In this document: one piece after another, positions 7,521 to 14,860 of the stretch
Numbering within the stretch: the first letter of the stretch is position 1
How the letters are laid out: every line of letters begins with the position of its first letter
DNA from: Actinomycetota bacterium
GTDB taxonomy: Bacteria > Actinomycetota > Acidimicrobiia > Acidimicrobiales > Ilumatobacteraceae
Direction of reading: 5' to 3'
NCBI GenBank assembly: GCA_016871395.1
Contig: VFYV01000017.1
Span: 1-39,537 of the forward strand
DNA: 39,537 nt
Program-made: the position numbers and the translations under genes
The notes under the pieces: generated by a model
Told to the model about the DNA's origin: nothing
The model's input: only the letters and a program-made list of their open reading frames with translations
Databases searched by the model: none

Positions 7521-7862
7521 ATGAACGACGACACGCGCGACGACGAATCCACGAGCGAGTCCGACGACTCCAAGCTGGAGGGGATCGGTCTGACCTATAG
7601 TTCCGAGGCCCAAATGATCGAGCGGGCGCGCCGTCGTTACGGATCGATCGGCGCAATCATCGCCAGCGGCATGCTCGGAGTCGACAAGCTCCTCGGACGC
7701 CGACCCAAAGAGGAGATCCCCTCCATCTGGGAGGCCTCCGGAGAACCCGGTGACATCGACGGCGACGGCATCCGTATCGACCTCGACGACGACACTGCTC
7801 TCGAGAGTCACCCCAACCGGGATGCTCCACGGACGCGACGGATCAGGAAACGACGGGCCTGA
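7521..7862 (+). CDS. Hypothetical protein, charged termini
   Basis: This is a 113-residue protein I do not recognise. The first 25 residues are mostly Asp, Glu and Ser (M-N-D-D-T-R-D-D-E-S). A middle block Q-M-I-E-R-A-R-R-R-Y-G-S-I-G-A-I-I-A-S-G-M-L-G looks helical and could be amphipathic or membrane-peripheral. An acidic stretch follows with D-I-D-G-D-G-I-R-I-D-L-D-D-D, then a basic tail (R-R-I-R-K-R-R-A). ATG 7521 is chosen over ATG 7494 because the acidic N-terminus starts there and the extra codons overlap the promoter region of the divergent gene. The codon pattern looks coding. It ends in a hairpin shared with the convergent downstream gene. Confidence 0.65.
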   Translation: MNDDTRDDESTSESDDSKLEGIGLTYSSEAQMIERARRRYGSIGAIIASGMLGVDKLLGRRPKEEIPSIWEASGEPGDIDGDGIRIDLDDDTALESHPNRDAPRTRRIRKRRA

Positions 7863-7881
7863 TCGGCGGGGCCCGATCAGG
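7858..7881. terminator. Bidirectional hairpin between convergent genes
   Basis: CCTGATCGG (7858-7866) pairs perfectly with CCGATCAGG (7873-7881), a 9-bp stem with a 6-base loop. Each arm contains the stop codon of one of the two converging genes. No T-tract is present on either side. Confidence 0.6.
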
Positions 7882-8413
7882 GCAGTTCACCCACGTGGGC
7901 CAACGCCAAGCGCAACAGACGGTCTTGGCCCCCGGTCATTTCGGCTGTGATTCGGGCACTGGCGGCCTCTGACGGCGTCAACCAGGTCAAGTCGAGCGCC
8001 TCTTGGGAGGGCGTGCAGTCCCCGTCGACTGGCACCACGTAGGCCAAACTCACGGCGTGATGGCGTGGGTCCGTGAAACCCGAGACATTTGGATCCGGGA
8101 AGTACTCGGCGATGGTGAACGGGGCCGGGTTGGGTGGGATCCGTGGAAGGGCCATGGGGCCGAGATCCTTTTCGAGGTGGCGCACCAACGCCTCGCGCAC
8201 CCGCTCGCCGTACAACACCCGTCCCGACACCAGCATGCGGCTGATGGATCCATCGGCGGCCACCTTCAGCAACAAGCCCACTTGGGTCACACGACCGTGG
8301 CCGTCCACCCGCACCGGAATGGCGTCGATGTACACCAGGGGCACGTTGGCCCGCACCTGCTCCAGCAGGTCGGGGCTCATCCACGCGGTGCGGGTGTCGA
8401 TCTGATCGCTCAT
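7877..8413 (-). CDS. DUF4916 / NUDIX-like family protein
   Basis: The 178-residue protein resembles the actinobacterial DUF4916 family, described as NUDIX-hydrolase-like. Visible hallmarks are W-M-S-P-D-L-L near the N-terminus, V-P-L-V-Y-I-D-A-I-P-V-R, L-V-S-G-R-V-L-Y-G-E-R-V-R-E-A-L, and a late H-A-V-S-L-A-Y-V-V-P-V-D-G. A classical NUDIX box with R-E-x-x-E-E is not present; V-R-E-A-L-V-R-H-L-E-K-D occupies that place, so pyrophosphatase activity is uncertain. ATG 8413 is preferred: GGGAG lies 10 bases before it and GAGAAT 7 bases before it. ATG 8422 is the alternative. It lies 32 bases after tag on the same strand. Confidence 0.75.
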   Translation of the reverse strand: MSDQIDTRTAWMSPDLLEQVRANVPLVYIDAIPVRVDGHGRVTQVGLLLKVAADGSISRMLVSGRVLYGERVREALVRHLEKDLGPMALPRIPPNPAPFTIAEYFPDPNVSGFTDPRHHAVSLAYVVPVDGDCTPSQEALDLTWLTPSEAASARITAEMTGGQDRLLRLALAHVGELP

Positions 8414-8445
8414 CGCGGTCATTCTCCCAAATCGCGGCCCGGACG

Positions 8446-9042
8446 TCAGTCGATTCGGAAGCGTTTTCGGGCTTTTTCTGCTACTCCCCACACATGGCAG
8501 CCGTCATCGTGATCGTTCACGATTCCCACGGACTGCATGAGGGCGTACATCGTGGTCGGTCCGACGAAGGACCACCCCCGCTTCTTCAGGTCCTTGGCCA
8601 ACGCCACCGACTCCGCCGAGGTGACCAAGGTCGCCACCTCGGCTCGGGTTGGCGCCTCCCGTCGGCGCGGAGGTTCGAACGACCAGACGTGTGAGGCCAG
8701 CGACCCCTTCACCTCCACCAGTTCGAGACAACGACGGGCGTTGTTGATGGTGCTCTCGACCTTGCCCCGGTGTCGGATGATCGATGCATCTCCCAACAGG
8801 CGCTCGACGTCACGCTCGCACATCCGGGCCACTCTGTCGACATCGAACCCGTGGAACACCCGTCGGAGGTCGCCGCGCTTGTCGAGCACGGTCCTCCACG
8901 ACAGTCCACTCTGGAAACCCTCGAGGCTGATCTTCTCGAACAGAGCGACGTCGCCACCGACCGGGAATCCCCATTCCTGATCGTGGTAGCGGCGCATGGA
9001 CTCGGATCCGAGACTCCACCCACAACGGGGCTCATCCTTCAT
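8446..9042 (-). CDS. tag: DNA-3-methyladenine glycosylase I
   Basis: The 198-residue enzyme removes N3-methyladenine from alkylated DNA as the first step of base excision repair. Motifs match Tag: C-G-W at 7-9, Y-H-D-Q-E-W-G at 19-25, E41 and W49 of the base pocket (S-L-E-G-F-Q-S-G-L-S-W), and N-D-H-D-D-G-C-H-V-W near the end. The zinc ligands are inferred as C7, H20, H178 and C182. The late F-V-G-P-T-T-M-Y-A-L-M-Q is also typical. The start overlaps the stop of the upstream dioxygenase gene by ATGA, so the two are probably co-translated. Length is close to the usual 185-200 residues. Confidence 0.95.
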   Translation of the reverse strand: MKDEPRCGWSLGSESMRRYHDQEWGFPVGGDVALFEKISLEGFQSGLSWRTVLDKRGDLRRVFHGFDVDRVARMCERDVERLLGDASIIRHRGKVESTINNARRCLELVEVKGSLASHVWSFEPPRRREAPTRAEVATLVTSAESVALAKDLKKRGWSFVGPTTMYALMQSVGIVNDHDDGCHVWGVAEKARKRFRID

Positions 9043-9884
9043 CGGCTCGGTATGGATCCGCGGACCGTGGTGCGGTGCAATTCGCGTCGGAAACCGGCGT
9101 AGTCATTGATCGCGAAATGTTGGGTCGAGCGGTTGTCCCAGATCACGACGTCACCGTTTCGCCAACGGTGCCGGTACTGGAACCGCACATCGGTGGTGTG
9201 ATTGTGGAGAAAGTCGAGTAGCTCGGCCGTCTCCTCGACGCCGACGCCGACGAAATCGCGCACGTAGGCCCGATTGAAAAACAGCACCTCCTTGCCCGTC
9301 TCCGGATGCACGGTGACCAGGGGATGGACCCGCTCGTCGTTGGCCGAGTCGTCGCAGATGATGTTCATTCCGCGCATTCCCGAATGAAGTGGCTGCAGGC
9401 GTCGCGAGTACGCATCGCGGGCGGTGTGCACGGCCTCGAGAGACGTCAATCGCTCACGCATCTGTGGCCCGAGCGCCATCCAGGCCGCGGTCATCGACGC
9501 GAAGACGGTGTCTCCACCCCACTGCGGTACGTCCACCGCCGCCAACACGGTGAATGAGGGGGGCTCGACTTGGAACGAGAAATCAGAATGCCAGGCGCCA
9601 CCGAAGTTGAACGCGGCACCCTCGTCGGCCTCCTTCACCACCCGGATCACGTGCGGGAAGTCGATCATCGTCTCCACGAAGGGCACCTCGGCGCTCGGCC
9701 CGAGCCGATCGGAGAATTCCGACTGTGAGCGAGGGCTCAACGATTGATCTCGAAAGACCACCACCTCGCGTTCGCACAGCAGGCGGCGAACATCGACGAG
9801 AGCATGTCCGTCGAGAGCGCCGAGATCGGCCCCGACCACCTCGGCGCCCACTGCTCCGGTCAGCATGCGAACTTCGTACGGCAC
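9039..9884 (-). CDS. TauD/TfdA-family Fe(II)/2-oxoglutarate dioxygenase
   Basis: The 281-residue enzyme carries the facial triad H99-x-D101 (W-H-S-D-F) and H256 (S-T-Q-H-F), with arginines at 267-271 suited to 2-oxoglutarate binding. N-F-G-G-A-W-H-S-D-F and W-D-N-R-S-T-Q-H are close to TauD-type consensus. Relatives oxidise taurine, alkylsulfates, 2,4-D or small amines; the substrate here is unknown. GTG 9884 is preferred over ATG 9866 because TAGGGT ends 6 bases upstream and M-P-Y-E-V fits the family start. It is the first gene of a unit with tag, joined by a 4-base overlap. Confidence 0.9.
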   Translation of the reverse strand: MPYEVRMLTGAVGAEVVGADLGALDGHALVDVRRLLCEREVVVFRDQSLSPRSQSEFSDRLGPSAEVPFVETMIDFPHVIRVVKEADEGAAFNFGGAWHSDFSFQVEPPSFTVLAAVDVPQWGGDTVFASMTAAWMALGPQMRERLTSLEAVHTARDAYSRRLQPLHSGMRGMNIICDDSANDERVHPLVTVHPETGKEVLFFNRAYVRDFVGVGVEETAELLDFLHNHTTDVRFQYRHRWRNGDVVIWDNRSTQHFAINDYAGFRRELHRTTVRGSIPSR

Positions 9885-9890
9885 AGTCGA

Positions 9891-9896
9891 ACCCTA
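9891..9896 (-). promoter_or_regulatory. -10-like element of tauD-type/tag unit
   Basis: TAGGGT on the minus strand ends 6 bases before GTG 9884. No recognisable -35. Confidence 0.5.
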
Positions 9897-9963
9897 ATCG
9901 GATTTCGGGGGACGGAACATCGAGCATCCGACGAGTGGGCACCACGCGTTCATCGAAATGAGG

Positions 9964-9969
9964 TAACCT
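9964..9969 (+). promoter_or_regulatory. -10-like element of small membrane protein pair
   Basis: TAACCT ends 6 bases before GTG 9976, predicting a leaderless transcript. The 92-base region between the divergent starts has nothing else I can support. Confidence 0.5.
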
Positions 9970-9975
9970 GTCGTC

Positions 9976-10167
9976 GTGAAATCGACGACAATCTTGAGGC
10001 TCACAACGCTGCTGGCCGCTGGTGTCAGTTTGGTGCTCAGCGTGTGGCTGTATTTCTCGGGCGATGCCGACGAGGACCGCCTGAACGGCATTTTCGTGGG
10101 TGTTTGGGTCCCGTCCATCCTCGCCCTCGGCAACTTCCTCATCTCATCGGAGTCGAGAAGGAACTAA
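9976..10167 (+). CDS. Small membrane protein, two predicted helices
   Basis: This 63-residue protein has a short basic N-terminus (M-K-S-T-T-I-L-R) and a hydrophobic helix over about 8-28 (L-A-A-G-V-S-L-V-L-S-V-W-L-Y-F). A polar acidic loop G-D-A-D-E-D-R follows, then a second helix over about 38-57 (I-F-V-G-V-W-V-P-S-I-L-A-L-G), and a charged tail. The loop probably faces the outside by the positive-inside rule. No family is recognised. GTG start with a leaderless-type promoter. Two bases separate it from the next tiny membrane gene, so the two are very likely co-expressed. Confidence 0.65.
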   Translation: MKSTTILRLTTLLAAGVSLVLSVWLYFSGDADEDRLNGIFVGVWVPSILALGNFLISSESRRN

Positions 10168-10169
10168 CG

Positions 10170-10283
10170 ATGTCCCAAGGTGCGCTCTTCGCTTTCGGCT
10201 CGATCATCTTTTTCGTCGTCCTGTCAGGGGCATTCCTTTTCACGATTCAAAAGACCCGTGAATGGATGGAGGAGAACAGCTGA
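10170..10283 (+). CDS. Single-span micro-protein (37 residues)
   Basis: The short reading frame encodes one strong membrane helix at about 6-26 (F-G-S-I-I-F-F-V-V-L-S-G-A-F-L-F) and a charged cytoplasmic-looking tail K-T-R-E-W-M-E-E-N-S. It starts 2 bases after the previous stop; AAGGA at 10160-10164 lies inside the preceding gene, 5 bases before ATG. The layout resembles accessory subunits of respiratory or transport complexes, but no named family is claimed. The amphipathic tail, helix and precise spacing argue that it is real despite its size. Confidence 0.6.
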   Translation: MSQGALFAFGSIIFFVVLSGAFLFTIQKTREWMEENS

Positions 10284-10345
10284 AAAGCTGTCGGGTGACG
10301 GTCCGTCCCCACCTGCGACTCGTGGCGTCACGCCTCCGGGTCATC

Positions 10346-10351
10346 TAAAGT
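10346..10351 (+). promoter_or_regulatory. -10-like element, leaderless GTG
   Basis: TAAAGT ends 7 bases before GTG 10359. The surrounding DNA is otherwise GC-rich. Confidence 0.5.
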
Positions 10352-10358
10352 TTCGACC

Positions 10359-10841
10359 GTGACCTCGTTGTCCGTCCCCCGTTTCGGAGAACTCCTGGCC
10401 CCGTACATTTCCCGGGTACCCGACGGCTCTCGGCCCCGCTTCCTCGCCCTTCTCGAGCGCGGGGCCGCTGAGCGCTACCGAGGGTGGGCCGTCGAAGTTC
10501 CCGAGCACGCCGATGTGTTGCTGGAGTGCTCGCGGAGCGAGGACGAGATCGCCGATCGCATCGAGGAGGCTTTCGACCTGGACGCGTCGTTGCGTCACGA
10601 GTTGTACGCTCCGCTGCCCGAGGCCACCCGCACCTACCACGACGCCTTCGCCCCGCACCCTCTGTGGGATCAACTTCGCATCCAGGCCAACGCCGAGCGC
10701 CAAGGAGCGCATGCGTGGCGGAGCATCGCGGCCCAACATCACGACCCCGCGGTGGTCGGTGTGTTGCTCGGTTGCTCCGCCCTCGAGGAAGCCAGCGCCG
10801 ACCGACTCGATGCGCTGATCGCGGCTCACGCCCCGACCTGA
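10359..10841 (+). CDS. Hypothetical helical protein, possibly ferritin-like
   Basis: The 160-residue protein looks all-helical with no signal or membrane segment. Segments that could hold metal ligands are S-R-S-E-D-E-I-A-D-R-I-E-E, A-N-A-E-R-Q-G-A-H-A-W-R (an E-x3-H pair) and G-C-S-A-L-E-E-A-S-A. Their spacing recalls rubrerythrin or MiaE-like four-helix bundles, but the E-x-x-H di-iron signature is not exact. I treat ferritin-like fold as a possibility only. It is the first gene before an MFS transporter, with 22 bases between, suggesting one transcript. GTG start is supported by the -10 spacing. Confidence 0.6.
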   Translation: MTSLSVPRFGELLAPYISRVPDGSRPRFLALLERGAAERYRGWAVEVPEHADVLLECSRSEDEIADRIEEAFDLDASLRHELYAPLPEATRTYHDAFAPHPLWDQLRIQANAERQGAHAWRSIAAQHHDPAVVGVLLGCSALEEASADRLDALIAAHAPT

Positions 10842-10863
10842 AGACCGCGGCGGTCGAGTCGAC

Positions 10864-12051
10864 ATGAACGTCAAACGCCTCGTGCTCGCCCTGCAGGTGG
10901 CCACCGCCGTCCTGTCGATGACCTACGGGGTCATGTTCACGATGCTCGACGACTATCGCGACGAGTACGGCATCAGTGAATCCGGTCTCGGACTGGTGTT
11001 GGCCGTCGGATTCTTCGCCGCCTTCGTCGGGCAGATCACGCTGGCCCCCTTGGCCGACCGGGGTCACGCCAAGCGCATGATGATCATGGGTTTCGCTCTC
11101 GTGGTGGTGGGTTGTCTTCTCATGGCTTTCGGTACGACGTTGAGCGCCCTCATCACCGGTCGCCTGGTGACGGGCGTGGGCGCCGGCATGTCGCTGCCCG
11201 CCCTGCGCAAGATCGTGATCGTCTCGGACCCCGAGAACCTCGGGGGCAACATGGGACGCTTGCTCGGAGTCGATGTCGCCGGTTTCGCATTCGGTCCCGT
11301 GCTGTCCGCGGTGCTCGTCGGCCCGTTCGGCTTGGCGTCACCCTTCCTCGTCATCAGCGGTGCGGTAGTCGCCGTCCTGCTGGCGTTGTCCCGGGTGAGC
11401 GTGCCCGAGACGCCCACCGAAGATCGGCCCCCCGAGCGGTTCGCCTTCGACCTTTTGCGCATCCCGGCGGTAGCCGGCGGTGTCCTGCTGGGGGTGGCAC
11501 TTTTCTTCATGATCGGGACCTTCGATTCGTTGTGGGCGATCATGATGGAGGACCTGGACGCCGCCGACTGGATCGCCAACATGGGCGTGAGTCTGTTCGC
11601 CATTCCCATGGCCCTCCTCAGCCCGTACGGAGGACGACTGGCTCAACGCAAGGGTCCGTTTCGACTCGGCGCCATCGGCATGACCATCGGAGCGGTGTGC
11701 ATGGTGATGTACGGATACCTCCCGACGGCCGCCTCGATGCTCGCGGTGTTCTTCGTACACATCATGAACGACGGGTTCACCGTCACCGGTGCACCTGTCG
11801 CAGTGAGCATGGCCGCCCCCGCCGAGCGCCAGGCCGGAGCACAGGGTTTGCTCGGTGGCGTCCAGACACTCGTGGGTGGCGTGTCGGCATCGCTCGCAGG
11901 GTGGAGCTACGACCACCTCGGGCGGGGACCAACGTTCACGATCTCCGCCGCGATCATGATGGTCTGCACCATGCTGGGGTTGGTGTTGGCCGGTGACAAA
12001 CGCTGGGCGACTCCGCCGGTCACGACCGATACCTCCGTGGGTGCCCACTAG
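10864..12051 (+). CDS. MFS transporter
   Basis: The 395-residue integral membrane protein has about 12 hydrophobic segments. The first is at 5-30, and the loop 2-3 motif L-A-D-R-G-H-A-K-R (a form of the MFS motif A, GxLaDRxGrkr) follows the second helix. G-R-L-V-T-G-V-G-A-G lies in helix 4. After a central cytoplasmic loop with V-P-E-T-P-T-E-D-R-P-P, the second half repeats a weaker motif A (G-G-R-L-A-Q-R-K-G). Proton-coupled drug or metabolite efflux is the common role of this subgroup; direction and substrate are not readable. No Shine-Dalgarno or -10 precedes ATG 10864, consistent with read-through from the gene 22 bases upstream. Confidence 0.9.
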   Translation: MNVKRLVLALQVATAVLSMTYGVMFTMLDDYRDEYGISESGLGLVLAVGFFAAFVGQITLAPLADRGHAKRMMIMGFALVVVGCLLMAFGTTLSALITGRLVTGVGAGMSLPALRKIVIVSDPENLGGNMGRLLGVDVAGFAFGPVLSAVLVGPFGLASPFLVISGAVVAVLLALSRVSVPETPTEDRPPERFAFDLLRIPAVAGGVLLGVALFFMIGTFDSLWAIMMEDLDAADWIANMGVSLFAIPMALLSPYGGRLAQRKGPFRLGAIGMTIGAVCMVMYGYLPTAASMLAVFFVHIMNDGFTVTGAPVAVSMAAPAERQAGAQGLLGGVQTLVGGVSASLAGWSYDHLGRGPTFTISAAIMMVCTMLGLVLAGDKRWATPPVTTDTSVGAH

Positions 12052-12057
12052 TACTGT
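12052..12057 (+). promoter_or_regulatory. -10-like element of NUDIX gene
   Basis: TACTGT begins on the first base after the MFS stop codon and ends 6 bases before ATG 12064, so the promoter upstream half must lie inside the MFS coding end. Confidence 0.5.
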
Positions 12058-12063
12058 TGAACG

Positions 12064-12540
12064 ATGGGCGTGCGTGACGGTGACGGCTGGGTGTTTTGCG
12101 CCTGCGGTAGTCGCCACTGGGGCGTTCACGGTGCGGCCGGCTTGTTGATGGTCCGCCTCGACCTCGGACCCGAGCCCCACGTTCTGTTGCAGTTGCGCGC
12201 GGCTTGGACCCACGGTGGAGGCACCTGGGCCATTCCCGGTGGAGCGCTCGACTCCCACGAGAGCTCGCAGGAGGCCGCCGTGCGCGAGGCCTTCGAGGAG
12301 GTCGGAATCGACGTGCGCTTCCTCGACGTCAAGGACCTGTACTCCGACGATCACGGCAACTGGCGTTACGACACGGTGATCGCCCACGTCACCGGCGACG
12401 TCGGTGCGTACGAGGCCAACTTCGAATCCGACGAGGTGCGCTGGGTAGCGTTGTCCGACATCGAGTCGTACGACCTGCATCCCGGTTTGCGCAACTCGTG
12501 GCCCCACGTGCTGCCCAAGCTGTCGGCGACGTTGCCCTAG
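12064..12540 (+). CDS. NUDIX hydrolase
   Basis: The 158-residue protein carries a complete NUDIX box at about 60-82: G-x5-E66-x7-R74-E75-A-F-E78-E79-V-G81-I. This binds Mg2+ and hydrolyses a nucleoside diphosphate linked to another moiety. The N-terminal F-C-A-C-G-S-R-H-W-G-V-H-G-A-A-G-L-L block is common in actinobacterial members that sanitise nucleotide pools. A precise substrate cannot be assigned. It probably has its own leaderless promoter right behind the MFS gene. Its stop overlaps by 4 bases with the end of the convergent monooxygenase remnant. Confidence 0.92.
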   Translation: MGVRDGDGWVFCACGSRHWGVHGAAGLLMVRLDLGPEPHVLLQLRAAWTHGGGTWAIPGGALDSHESSQEAAVREAFEEVGIDVRFLDVKDLYSDDHGNWRYDTVIAHVTGDVGAYEANFESDEVRWVALSDIESYDLHPGLRNSWPHVLPKLSATLP

Positions 12541-13068
12541 GCGATCGAGAAGCGTGGCGAGAAGTCGGCGAGCGCGGCGTTTCCCTCGACTCCCCAGCCG
12601 AACACGATGCGATCGGGTCGCACGATCACGACGTCGCTGCCACAACGGTCCAGCAGACGTCTCGTCGGACCGTCCTGCGTGTCTCGCACGACGATGGCAT
12701 CCAAACGACCCACCCGGTCCCCCGGCACGCCGACGGGGCAACAGCAGGGAAACCACGGTGAACGACCGCGCTCCGCAGCATCCCACCACCCATCGCGCGG
12801 ACACATCGTGCTCGACTCCGACGGCGCCGCTCCGACGACAGTCCCTCCCTCGTCAGGCGATGGTCCAGTCGGTGCTCGCGTGCCACACTCCAAGGTCACG
12901 GAACGTGCGATCCGTCTCGACGTCGAAATGCGCGGCGCTCGGCAACGCGTACACGTCGAGATCCCGCTCGAGCACGACCACGTCGAGCCCGCGTCGAGCG
13001 AGCAACGCGGCCAGCGTCGAGCCCACGGGACCCGCATCGATGACGGCCACGTCGTGGATATCGGTCAT
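12537..13068 (-). pseudogene. Remnant of FAD-dependent aromatic monooxygenase (MhpA/PheA/TfdB type), internally deleted and frameshifted
   Basis: ATG 13068 opens a 71-residue frame with a Rossmann FAD-binding start, V-A-V-I-D-A-G-P-V-G-S-T-L-A-A-L-L-A-R-R, then V-V-V-L-E-R-D and A-A-H-F-D-V-E-T, the order seen in class A flavin hydroxylases. Even the G-x-G-x-x-G is degraded to D-A-G-P-V-G. That frame stops at 12853. Another frame, ending at 12537, encodes P-G-D-R-V-G-R-L-D and D-V-V-I-V-R-P-D-R-I-V-F-G-W, matching the C-terminal end of the same family. The roughly 400 central residues expected for a 500-residue enzyme are absent. The remnant sits last in a coupled operon, overlapping the dioxygenase stop as TGATG, so it was once a pathway member. 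Confidence 0.72.
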
Positions 13069-13997
13069 CAGGTGTGAGAAGCCCAGCCCGCCTTGAGGAC
13101 GTCGATGTCCTTGGGCACGATGAACTCCATGGGCATGCTCGGTCCCCACGCCAGACCGACGTTCTCGAGAGCGACGGCGGTGCGACCGACGTTCTCCCAC
13201 TCGGCGTCGTTCTCGATGCGGTCCATGTCGCTGTAGAACTCCACGAACGAGCCCGATGGATCGCGTAGGTACCACATGAAGTTGGAACCGATGAAATGTC
13301 GGCCGAAACCCCACGTGTGCCGATCGGCGTCGGCGGCGAGCAACTTCGTGGCGAGGTGACCCACGTGATCCACATCGTCGCACTCCCACGAACAGTGCTG
13401 CAGGAAGGGCACCTCACCACCGACGAGGGCGATGTTGTGGTGATCAGTGCTGCAGCGCAGGAAGGTGATGAGGTCGGTGAACTCGTCACTCACCTTGAAT
13501 CCCAAGCCATCGAGAAGATACGCGCGCGTCTCGCGCCAGGACGGGGTGGCCACCACGATGTGACCCAATCGACGTGGTGACCGCGCGCCGGGGAACACCC
13601 CCGAACTGCGACGGTCGATTCGCGGCGACGATCCCGGGGCGTTGAGGGGCACGGCCGAGGTCGCAGTCTGGCGCAATCGTGGGAGGGGACGGACGCGGAA
13701 CTCGATCCGCGTGTGTGGCTCGACGCAGACGAGTTCTCCCGACGACTTCGTGTGCCGGGCCCCGAGAGCGGCCAGGCGACCGGCGATCTCGTCGAGATCC
13801 GACTCGGAGTCCACCCCGAGCTCGACGCTCAGCAAACGCCGGAACGGCGACTCGGACACGTGGATCTGCGTTCCACCGTCGGGGCTGTCGAACAGCGAGC
13901 CGTCCGAGGTGGTCAGTCCCATCTCGCCGTAGAAACCGGCTTGGGCGACGGGGTCCGTGACTCCGACACGGATGGCCTGCAGGCGATGGAGCGCCAT
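13068..13997 (-). CDS. VOC-family extradiol-type dioxygenase/glyoxalase
   Basis: The 309-residue protein has two vicinal-oxygen-chelate modules, about 1-110 and 145-285, as in type I extradiol dioxygenases such as 2,3-dihydroxybiphenyl dioxygenase. The C-terminal half has L-G-H-I-V-V-A (first metal His), D-H-H-N-I-A-L and C-S-W-E-C-D-D-V-D-H, W-G-F-G-R-H, and D-P-S-G-S-F-V-E-F-Y with the metal Glu. The likely job is ring cleavage of a catechol-like substrate, supported by the adjacent FAH-family hydrolase and flavin hydroxylase remnant. ATG 13997 is chosen because it overlaps the upstream stop as TGATG; an ATG five codons earlier is also in frame. Confidence 0.85.
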   Translation of the reverse strand: MALHRLQAIRVGVTDPVAQAGFYGEMGLTTSDGSLFDSPDGGTQIHVSESPFRRLLSVELGVDSESDLDEIAGRLAALGARHTKSSGELVCVEPHTRIEFRVRPLPRLRQTATSAVPLNAPGSSPRIDRRSSGVFPGARSPRRLGHIVVATPSWRETRAYLLDGLGFKVSDEFTDLITFLRCSTDHHNIALVGGEVPFLQHCSWECDDVDHVGHLATKLLAADADRHTWGFGRHFIGSNFMWYLRDPSGSFVEFYSDMDRIENDAEWENVGRTAVALENVGLAWGPSMPMEFIVPKDIDVLKAGWASHT

Positions 13998-14860
13998 CAG
14001 CTCTTCACACAACGGTTGCGCAAGGAGCCGATCACCTCGGCTCCGCTGTCGATCACGTCGCCATCGCGCAACATACGGCCGCGCGCCATACCCACACCGT
14101 CTGGCGTTCCGGTGAAGATCAGATCACCCGGCTCCAAGGTGCAGATCCCCGAGAGGTACGAGATCAAGTGGGGCACGTCGAAGATCAGATCGCTCGAGCG
14201 AGCATCCTGCATCCGTTCTCCATTGACGTCGCACCACAGACCGATGTCGTCGGGATCGGCGAAGGCGTCCACCGACACCAACACCGGACCGATCGGCCCG
14301 TAGGTGTCGAAACTCTTGCCCAAGCTGAACTGCGGCGGTTTCCCCGTGAATTGCACCCCGCGATCGCTGATGTCCTGACCCAACGTGATGCCGGCCACGT
14401 GCGACCACGCGGTGTCACGTGAGATGTGTCGACCACCCGCGCCGATCACCATGACCAATTCCACCTCCCAGTCCACCGCGTCACCGGAGAGCACCACGTC
14501 GTCGGTGGGACCAATCAAACTACTGGGGAACTTGGTGAAGGTCAACGGGGCCGATGGGAGTTCCATGTTCGACTCGCTGGCGTGTGACCGGTAGTTCAAA
14601 CCGATTCCGAACACCTTCGAGGGTCGGGGCACGCACACTCCCAAGGGACCCGACACCGGTGCACCCGATGCCCGCGCCACCTCGGACAGTGCCGAGAGCT
14701 CGGTGAAACGACTCACTGCCGTCATGAGGTCGGCCAGGGTTTCGTCGGCGGCCAACGTGGCCGCGTCGTGGAACGCCCCGTCGACCTCCAACACCGTGCG
14801 TCCGGCGATGCTTCCCATTCTGAACATGTCATGACCTCCGTGGCTGTCGTGGATTTTCAT
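13997..14860 (-). CDS. Fumarylacetoacetate hydrolase (FAH) family protein
   Basis: The 287-residue protein matches the FAH/2-hydroxyhepta-diene-dioate isomerase and hydratase-like family. The C-terminal domain starts with K-V-F-G-I-G-L-N-Y-R-S-H-A-S-E, a conserved active-site stretch. D-W-E-V-E-L-V-M-V-I-G carries the metal-binding E-x-E, and D-I-S-D-R-G-V-Q and G-K-S-F-D-T-Y-G-P-I-G-P follow. The end has G-D-L-I-F-T-G-T-P-D-G-V-G. Such enzymes hydrolyse or isomerise ring-fission products (acylpyruvates, oxo-dienoates) using Mg2+ or Mn2+. Start ATG 14860 overlaps the regulator stop by ATGA; ATG 14827 (M-F-R-M-G-S) is an alternative. Confidence 0.9.
   Translation of the reverse strand: MKIHDSHGGHDMFRMGSIAGRTVLEVDGAFHDAATLAADETLADLMTAVSRFTELSALSEVARASGAPVSGPLGVCVPRPSKVFGIGLNYRSHASESNMELPSAPLTFTKFPSSLIGPTDDVVLSGDAVDWEVELVMVIGAGGRHISRDTAWSHVAGITLGQDISDRGVQFTGKPPQFSLGKSFDTYGPIGPVLVSVDAFADPDDIGLWCDVNGERMQDARSSDLIFDVPHLISYLSGICTLEPGDLIFTGTPDGVGMARGRMLRDGDVIDSGAEVIGSLRNRCVKS

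Noticed and set aside
10284-10345. Short inverted repeat GACGG-T-CCGTC after the micro-protein gene
   Set aside because: A one-base loop cannot form a stable hairpin.
11338-12804. 488-residue minus-strand frame opposite MFS and NUDIX genes
   Set aside because: Opposes clear MFS and NUDIX motifs; no motif of its own. Only its far left part overlaps the monooxygenase remnant, in a different frame.
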